Shown one piece after another: positions 57,717-64,000 of a stretch of DNA of 64,000 nt. The notes under the pieces were generated by a model. It worked only from the letters and a program-made list of their open reading frames with translations. It had not been told where the DNA came from and did no database searches. Source of the DNA: Cannabis sativa (taxonomy: Eukaryota; Streptophyta; Magnoliopsida; Rosales; Cannabaceae); contig NC_083605.1 in NCBI RefSeq assembly GCF_029168945.1, forward strand, positions 28,657,280-28,721,279, read 5' to 3'. Made by a program: the position numbers and the translations under genes. The first letter of the stretch is position 1, and the number at the start of each line of letters is the position of its first letter.

Positions 57717-58893
57717 TGTTAGGTTATTTTAGTATTAATTTTAGATTAAGTTTAATATATTTTTAATTGAATTTTAATCGTGTTTGGAGCATTTTTACGC
57801 TTGTTATTTTTTATTTTTGCAGATTTAAAATAAAAGAAGATTAGAAAAATATCAGAGGAAAAAGATGGAAAAAAAGATAAAAATATTTCACAAAAGGATG
57901 ATATTTAAAATAGAGAAAATTACGCAAAAAAAATAAAGCTGAAATTCAAGCTTGAATTTGACTATCTTTTGGTTATATTTTGGAAAAAGTCAAAACATCA
58001 AAGTTCTAAATCTCTCTTTTATCTTTCCAGAATATCTTGAATCGTCCGATTCCGAGAAATATTGAGAGAGTTATGGCCAAAATACTATCAGTCAATGCAG
58101 AAGAAAAATCACCGTCAAAACGTAAAATTCCAACACGGGCCGCAGCATGATAAAGCTGGGCCACGGCCCGCCCCCCTAAACAGCACAAAAATCATATATT
58201 TTGTCTCACATGGGTTTTGGTGGTTTCCTAATTCAAATAGGCATTTAACATGTGCGTTTTTCTATCTTTTTAGTCTTTGAAAGCCTATATAAAGGTTGAA
58301 CAGGAGTTGATTTCAATCAAGCAATTTCAGAGGGAAATAAACAGAGAATATAGAGTACGAATTGGAGAGATCAACTGCAATATTGGAGGTATTCTTCAGA
58401 GGGTTTTCAACATTCTTTTCTTCTCTATTTTCTTCTCTTTTCTTAAAGTTAATTAGTGTGATTGTGCTTCCATAAACATGAGTAGCTAAACATTTAATTA
58501 GGGTTTAGATGGAGATTGTTTAACATTATTTTATTGTTTTAATATGATTTATTTTCTCCCTAATTTCTATGTATTCTATTTCATTCATACTTAATTACTT
58601 TAAATTATTTAGCCATCAATTAACTCTTTTATGATTTTGATGTGAGATGTGAGAAGTGAGTGTCGATTATGCTATAGTGAAATAGAACTAAATTTCGATA
58701 CAGGACGAGAATACCTGAATGGTTTAGATAGCTTATAGGGTTTCTGTGTTTAATGCATGTTGCATGTTAAATTTATCACGAGAGTAAAAAGTTTGCATGT
58801 AATTGAGATTTATATATCTGAGAAGACTATAAATTACTGTAGTAAACCTACTATTGCATAGAAATTGATAATAGGGAGATAATCATATTAGGC
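57717..58893 (+). repeat. 3' LTR of family R, copy 2, cut by the next element
   Basis: Matches 48482-49149 for its first 670 bp, then continues with text absent from copy 1. TATATAAAGG is at about 58290. Its end is not visible because the inverted LTR at 58894 begins. Both CG sites in its GC-rich words have become CA, as expected from methylation decay. Confidence 0.65.
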
Positions 58894-60419
58894 TGTTGTG
58901 AAAATTATATACGCAAGTATACGTAGTCAAACAAGTAATAAAGTGATAAGTAAGATCGTCTCCACAGGGATTGCAAACAAAAATATCTTATAAAACCAAC
59001 TAATTACAACTTAAAATATAAAGAAATAACATGGAAATGAGTGAGCATGGATTCAAAATTAAAAATTACAGTATTTAAACGTACTAAAATTAATGCTATT
59101 ATTGCTAGAAGAATGCTTTCAAAGAGGAAAGAAAATATAATATGGCAAAAGTGGCTTGAATAGCTAATTACTCCTATGCTGGTTTTTCCCAGATGTTATA
59201 GCATTACCTCAGCATTCCTGCCAGAGATAACAAAATTTCCTATGTGTTTGTGAGAATTTTCCAAAACTCACAATTTAAGCTCTAACACCTAGTTTCATAT
59301 ATTCCTATATCGAACCAGATTATAGAACACTAAATATGCATCAATTTTTAGGTTATGCAAGGTAGATGAAATATCCCTATTCCACTTACAAAGAAAAACC
59401 TAAATCTAGGATTTCTCTTGCTCCATTCAAGTTGAACTACTAGATCTAGCCCTTCCGGAACAAGATCTAACTTAGCAAATTCTTATTACTGGCCAAGAAA
59501 CAACGATCAAATAAAAATTAGAACTCACTTGAATGAACAAAGACAAAAATACTAAAGTACGCTTTAAAATTAACAATACCTAGCATAGGAGTTCATAGCC
59601 ACTCAAGCCTTAAGAAAATTAGCTCATGTTCAACACAAAAATTACAATCCAAATTCGAAATTTTTCATCCATGGCTGCTGCCCTTTTCACAACTTATCAA
59701 GTTTTTGATAGTTAAAGATAAGAAAGACAAGTACAAAATATAAAAGGAAAGGGAAGAGAAATGCAAACAAAAAAAAAAAAAAACGCTTGTGTCCTTCTCT
59801 TCTTTTGCACTTGGGTCCCCCTTCTCTTTTCTTCTCTTTGTACTTTCTGCAATTAGTTCCCCTCAAAAATGGCAGCTGCCATCTTCATGATGATGGAGGT
59901 GTACTTCATCTCTCCTTTTCTTTCTTAGGTCTTTTGGGTACAAAATGATACACTAAAAATAGAAGCCCCCATCTTTTCCACTTTGGCCCACTAGGTTTAG
60001 TCTCCTTCCTTCCACAGCAGCCAGTTGGTGCATTTTAAGTGACTTAGACGAATTTGCTGATGTGGATAAGTGAAAGTCGTTTTTTAGACTTTTTCCACGT
60101 CATTACTCAAACAGCCCAGAATGCTATAGCATTCCTTCAGCATTTCTGTCCAGTTTTCAACTTTTGTTCAAACTTCTCCTTTGCATCACTTCATTTTTCC
60201 TAGCAAATTAACTCTTCTTTCCACAACAAACAAGCAACATTTAATTAAAAAAACACAATTAACACAATAATTTTTACAAGACTCAAATGTTAGCTTCCTA
60301 ACTAGAAATTAAACTAAAACTACTTAAAATTAAACAACCAAACACATTTTTACTACTCTCCTCACAATATTTTCAGTTTAAAAGCATAAAAAATAATTCT
60401 ATACCATAGAGTTATCACA
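58894..60419 (-). repeat. 3' LTR of minus-strand element E
   Basis: On the plus strand it runs from TGTTGTGAAAATTATA to GTTATCACA. It is followed at 60420 by CCCCAAACTTAGAG, the complement of a purine-rich primer tract, which shows a 3' LTR read on the minus strand. About 1.5 kb. It seems inserted into the family R LTR. AATGCTATAGCATT-like palindromic words occur at about 59196 and 60120. Confidence 0.6.
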
Positions 60420-62400
60420 CCCCAAACTTAGAGTATTGCTCGTGCTCGAGTAATGAAGAATAGAAAGAACAAAACAACAAGAACAAAAAAAAAACAATGA
60501 CAGGAACATTAACACATTTGCAACAGAGAACATATTGCTCATTTAAACTTGATTTAGCGACGGAAATGCTCTCAGAATTAGATGGAATGGAAGTGTAAAT
60601 GGTGGTAGTGAATATGCCTTGAACTTGTGCTTTTCAATCAAGTTTTACATGCTATCTATGTCCTTAATACTTATCAAGAATAATTTAATCAAATAAAGTG
60701 TGCAAATGCTTCCCACCAACACCTTGAATTTCTATAACAACTACCCTTGATCCTCAAGTTTAAAAAGTTTGCTTCCATAAGTTGAATTAGTGTAACCCTC
60801 TCCACTAATGTAGCTTAGCTTTACATCCTAGATCCAAAGGACTTTCATAGGCTTGTAATGTGAGGCTTAGGTTCGGGTTTGATAAAGATGATTCTTTTAG
60901 GCTCATGACCTAATTACCTCAATCTATCAAGGACTTTTCTTTTCCTCTCAAATGCTTACCCAAAATTTCATTTTCAACCCACAATGATTGCTTAATCTAA
61001 TTCCACTTCTCTTGCTATATGTATATACTATATATATATTTCGAATCAACTAGATAAAGAGAGAAAAAGCAACAACATTTTTTCTTTGATTAGGGGTGGT
61101 ACACCCCAAACTTAACCTTAGACTTGTTTTTTTCTCTCTTATTTTATTTAATACTATGATTGTACATATATGTATATATATATATATATTTTTATTATTT
61201 TTTTGTTTTCTTTTCTGTTTTTTATATATATATATTTACATCTCTACATATATATAACAAGAGAAAGATTACTCTCACTACCTCGAACTCACATCCCATC
61301 ACGTCTCTAGTATGAACTTGTTTTTCCACATCTTGCAAAGATTTATCCTCACTTCCCTATCCCAAATAATGTTTGGTTTGTCCTTGATAAATTTCACCGA
61401 TTAGGTTCGGGTTATGAAGGATGAAATTTAAGCGTGTATGTGGGTCTATTAACTTTGATGGGTGTTAAGAAAAACTAAGCTTTTGGCTCAATGAGGGGTG
61501 ACTATTGAAAATCAAAATTTTTTCGGGTTAGCTTGAAAGGCTCAATCGTCCAAAAATGGCCTAAATAATTTCCAAGTTGTAAAGCTAGCTAGGATTTCGC
61601 CTCAAGAATTACGCTAACCAATTCTAGATGCTTATACTTTCCCAAGGTGTTAGCTATTCTTGAAAGTCAAAGTATGGTGGGATAACAAAATAGCCTTTAA
61701 ACTTAGCATTTTCAACACACAAAAATCAGGGCACATCACAAATGAAAGGAAATGGTTATTCTCAGTTACACACTAACACAACATAACACAAACATGATCA
61801 TATAATATTACTAACATGACCTTAACTACAAAATGTTGCTACACAAACAACTAAAGACAGCAATAAAGATAACCAATTTAAACAAAAACACACATAACAA
61901 CAACAACAACAACACATAACTAATAACATTTAACAAAACAACTTGAACTATCACACATATTTACAGTAATCAAATTGGTTAAGGAAAGAAGAAAACTCCC
62001 TCAAGAATCAGACTCTTCATCGACAGAGCCCCTCTCTTCACCATCAATCTAATGCCAAGGCGAAAGAATCTGATCTAGAAAATTTGGGTATCCCAGGATA
62101 ACTTTGCGCACGTTGGTCTGCAGCGCACGCTTCACCCACATGTCTCTTTTCCTTTCATACTCCCAGTTTATAGATATATTTTTTTTGAACCCAATACTCC
62201 CAGTTGTTGTAGTATTGCTTCAGCAATTCATTCTTTTATGCATCTCTATTTCAAAATACTGAGGAAATGCTATAACTCCTGGGACCTGCTGCTTCAGACA
62301 TATCCTGCTTTCCAGCCTATTGCAACAACTCCATTTTCTGCCTTGCACCTGCAATAAGATCACCACACCACAACAAAATCATTAGTAACTGTAAGAAATT
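60420..62400 (-). mobile_element. Element E internal 3' region, non-coding
   Basis: Starts at the primer tract next to the LTR. On the minus strand it includes CTCGAGCACGAGCAA, like the end of family R's internal region. No gag or pol was seen, and the 5' part is missing or displaced by the next element. It contains (TA)n tracts near 61030, 61160 and 61230. Confidence 0.45.
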
Positions 62401-62405
62401 GAAAG

Positions 62406-62423
62406 TTATATATATATATATAT
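62406..62423. repeat. (TA)n tract left of the Micron-like element
   Basis: About 18 bp of TA repeat directly before GGGTATACTC. A matching tract follows the element at 63972-63985. Confidence 0.8.
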
Positions 62424-63971
62424 GGGTATACTCTTAATGGGTATTACCTATGAATGAGTATTCTATTATTAGCCATTGGATCAAATCTAATGGTTGATAT
62501 TTATAACTATTAATTAAATTTTTAAATTTAATATTTCTTATTTTAACCTATTACCTGATGACATGGAAGTCATTTTTTATCTATTCTTTCCATTTTCTCC
62601 TCATTCCATATATATATGGAAAATTATATTTACACATCACAAAATAATAATAGATGTTTATATTTACACCTCAATAAATTATAAGTACACCCCTAATCTA
62701 AATACACCCCATTTTATTTATTTAAATATTATTTTTGATAAGCACACCCCTTTTTATTTACTATAAATTAAGTTTCTCTTAAAAAAAAAAAAGAGGAGTT
62801 CTATTTGCACCCTATAAACTTATAAATACACCCCATTATTAAAAAAAAAAATATAAACTTAAATAATTTTTAAAAAGTATTCTTAATATTTTTTAAATTT
62901 TTTTTCTTCACATTATTTTATGTTAATTTCAATACTTATTTTGATTTCATTTTCATAATTTTTTCTAACTCATGTATATATTTTTTCTTATTTTTTTCTA
63001 AGAAAATTTCATATAATTTTTTATTTTAATTTTTTTTTCCATAATATTTAAAATGTAATTTAATTTTGTTTGATATGTATATTTTTTAAGAATATAAATT
63101 GTAAGAAAAAACTTAAAAAAAATATAGTATAATTAAAGATATTAATTTTAAATAAAATAAAAATTATTAAAATGGGGTGTCTTTAGAAATTTTTGGGGTG
63201 TAAATAAAATTTCCCTAATAATAATTACACCTCAATAATATATTTACATATTTAACCTTTAGTAAAATAACCAAAATAATTATTTTTACTCCACTACTAA
63301 AAAAACTAATTTGATTGTTACAATTTTTTTTTAAGAAAAATAATTATTAGTTAAAAACTTTAAACTATAAAATCGTTCATCAATAGATAATTTTGAAATT
63401 TCATAGTAATTATCAAATATAAAAATAATTCCTAATTTGAAAAATTGTTCTATCAATTTTTATTATTTATGTTTATGTTCACATTATGCTTCAATTTGCA
63501 GAATAATCACTCGTTTACTTACCAACACCAAACAAAAAATTCAAGCAATAAATGTAACAGAATAATTCTTAGAATAAGAACAAAGAGCAGAAAAAACAAA
63601 GTTACTCATTTTTTTTCTTTTTCCAACTATTAAATCAAACAACTTAATTTTTTTTTTCTTTAGCTCTAAAAAAAAAAAACTCATCAAAGAGTGTTAGAGT
63701 GAAATATCATCAATAACCCTCATAATATAATAAATTTCTATTGTTGGTAAGGATAAAGTAGTAATTTAAATAAAATAAGTAAGTTTCTAAAAATAGTTTT
63801 TAATTCTTTAATACCATTGGTTAGAATTATTATTTCCTATTATTAAATAAAAAAATATATATTTTTTTAAAAATATATTAATTGGTAACCTGCTATAGGA
63901 AGTCAACATATTACCACATCATCATTTTTTTAATACCCATCAATGGGTATTACCCATTGAGAAGTGTTCCA
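62423..63971 (-). mobile_element. Micron-like element between (TA)n tracts, copy 2
   Basis: Begins GGGTATACTCTTAATGGG and ends GAGAAGTGTTCC, the reverse of the copy at 46171. Shared internal text next to the ends includes CTAATGGTTGATATTTATAA. About 400 bp longer than copy 1, explained by a nested repeat at 62795-63214. No coding sequence. Confidence 0.65.
62795..63214. mobile_element. MITE-like repeat nested in Micron-like copy 2
   Basis: Starts GGAGTTCTATTTGCACCCTA with ACACCCC 35 bp further in. It ends with the approximate complement (GGGGTGT ... GGGGTGTAAATAAAATTTCC). Its absence from copy 1 supports a separate insertion. Similar TTTACACC words occur on both sides (62650 and 63232), so boundaries are uncertain. 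Confidence 0.45.
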
Positions 63972-64000
63972 TATATATATATATGTAATTATATAAGCAT

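Noticed and set aside
1..64000. tRNA, rRNA or other structured RNA genes
   Set aside because: Reading by eye, I found no tRNA-like A and B boxes in the right order and no rRNA text; the tRNA-like words seen are primer-binding sites.

Overview
This is a stretch of nuclear DNA from a flowering plant, most likely a dicot. It is AT-rich, has split genes with GT-AG introns, and is mostly LTR retrotransposons, solo LTRs and small DNA transposons. I cannot name the species. A low-gene-density genome fits the repeat load.

Host genes. (1) 1753-3651 (+): an apparently intact four-exon gene for a PLAC8/FW2.2-type cysteine-rich membrane protein of the cell number regulator 6 (CNR6) group, 238 aa. (2) 32854-45419 (+): a four-exon gene for an uncharacterised plant protein with a C-terminal membrane anchor, about 245 aa. 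Its first intron is 11.5 kb and holds a whole degenerate gypsy element. (3) 51722-55995 (+): one exon of an unrecognised gene, cut into three pieces by two solo LTRs of one family. Each solo LTR has a perfect 5-bp target-site duplication (TSD), and the reading frame is continuous once the LTRs and one TSD copy are removed.

Repeats, left to right. 1-192 looks like a CACTA-type terminus. 4324-6345 is a broken minus-strand Ty1/copia element. 6346-29545 is a three-deep nest: an old gypsy element A (Tat-like) is split by LTR element B (10113-26226, TSD GATCC), and B's 5' LTR is split by gypsy element C (10705-20554, TSD ATAAA). 29546-32850 is intergenic and includes a tandem duplication. The intron of gene 2 holds a hAT-like MITE (33992-34136), a coding-like 21-bp minisatellite (34440-34600), gypsy element D (34597-43761) and an LTR scrap. 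46171-47331 and 62423-63971 are two oppositely oriented copies of an element lying between (TA)n tracts, as rice Micron elements do. 48482-49149 and 57717-58893 are LTR copies of another family. 49334-49726 is a MITE with very long inverted repeats. 51963-53856 and 54055-55954 are the two solo LTRs of family B. 56178-56620 is a hAT-like element with a perfect 8-bp TSD. 58894 to about 62400 is the 3' end of a minus-strand LTR element.

How it fits together. No defence system, operon or new enzyme pathway is visible. The interest is in genome dynamics: dated nesting, recombination to solo LTRs inside an exon, a gene that apparently tolerates a 9-kb intronic retrotransposon, antisense ORFs inside the Tat-like elements, and a truncated LTR whose breakpoint coincides with a nested insertion site. 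Exon limits, LTR ends and TSDs were read by eye. LTR divergences are hand counts.
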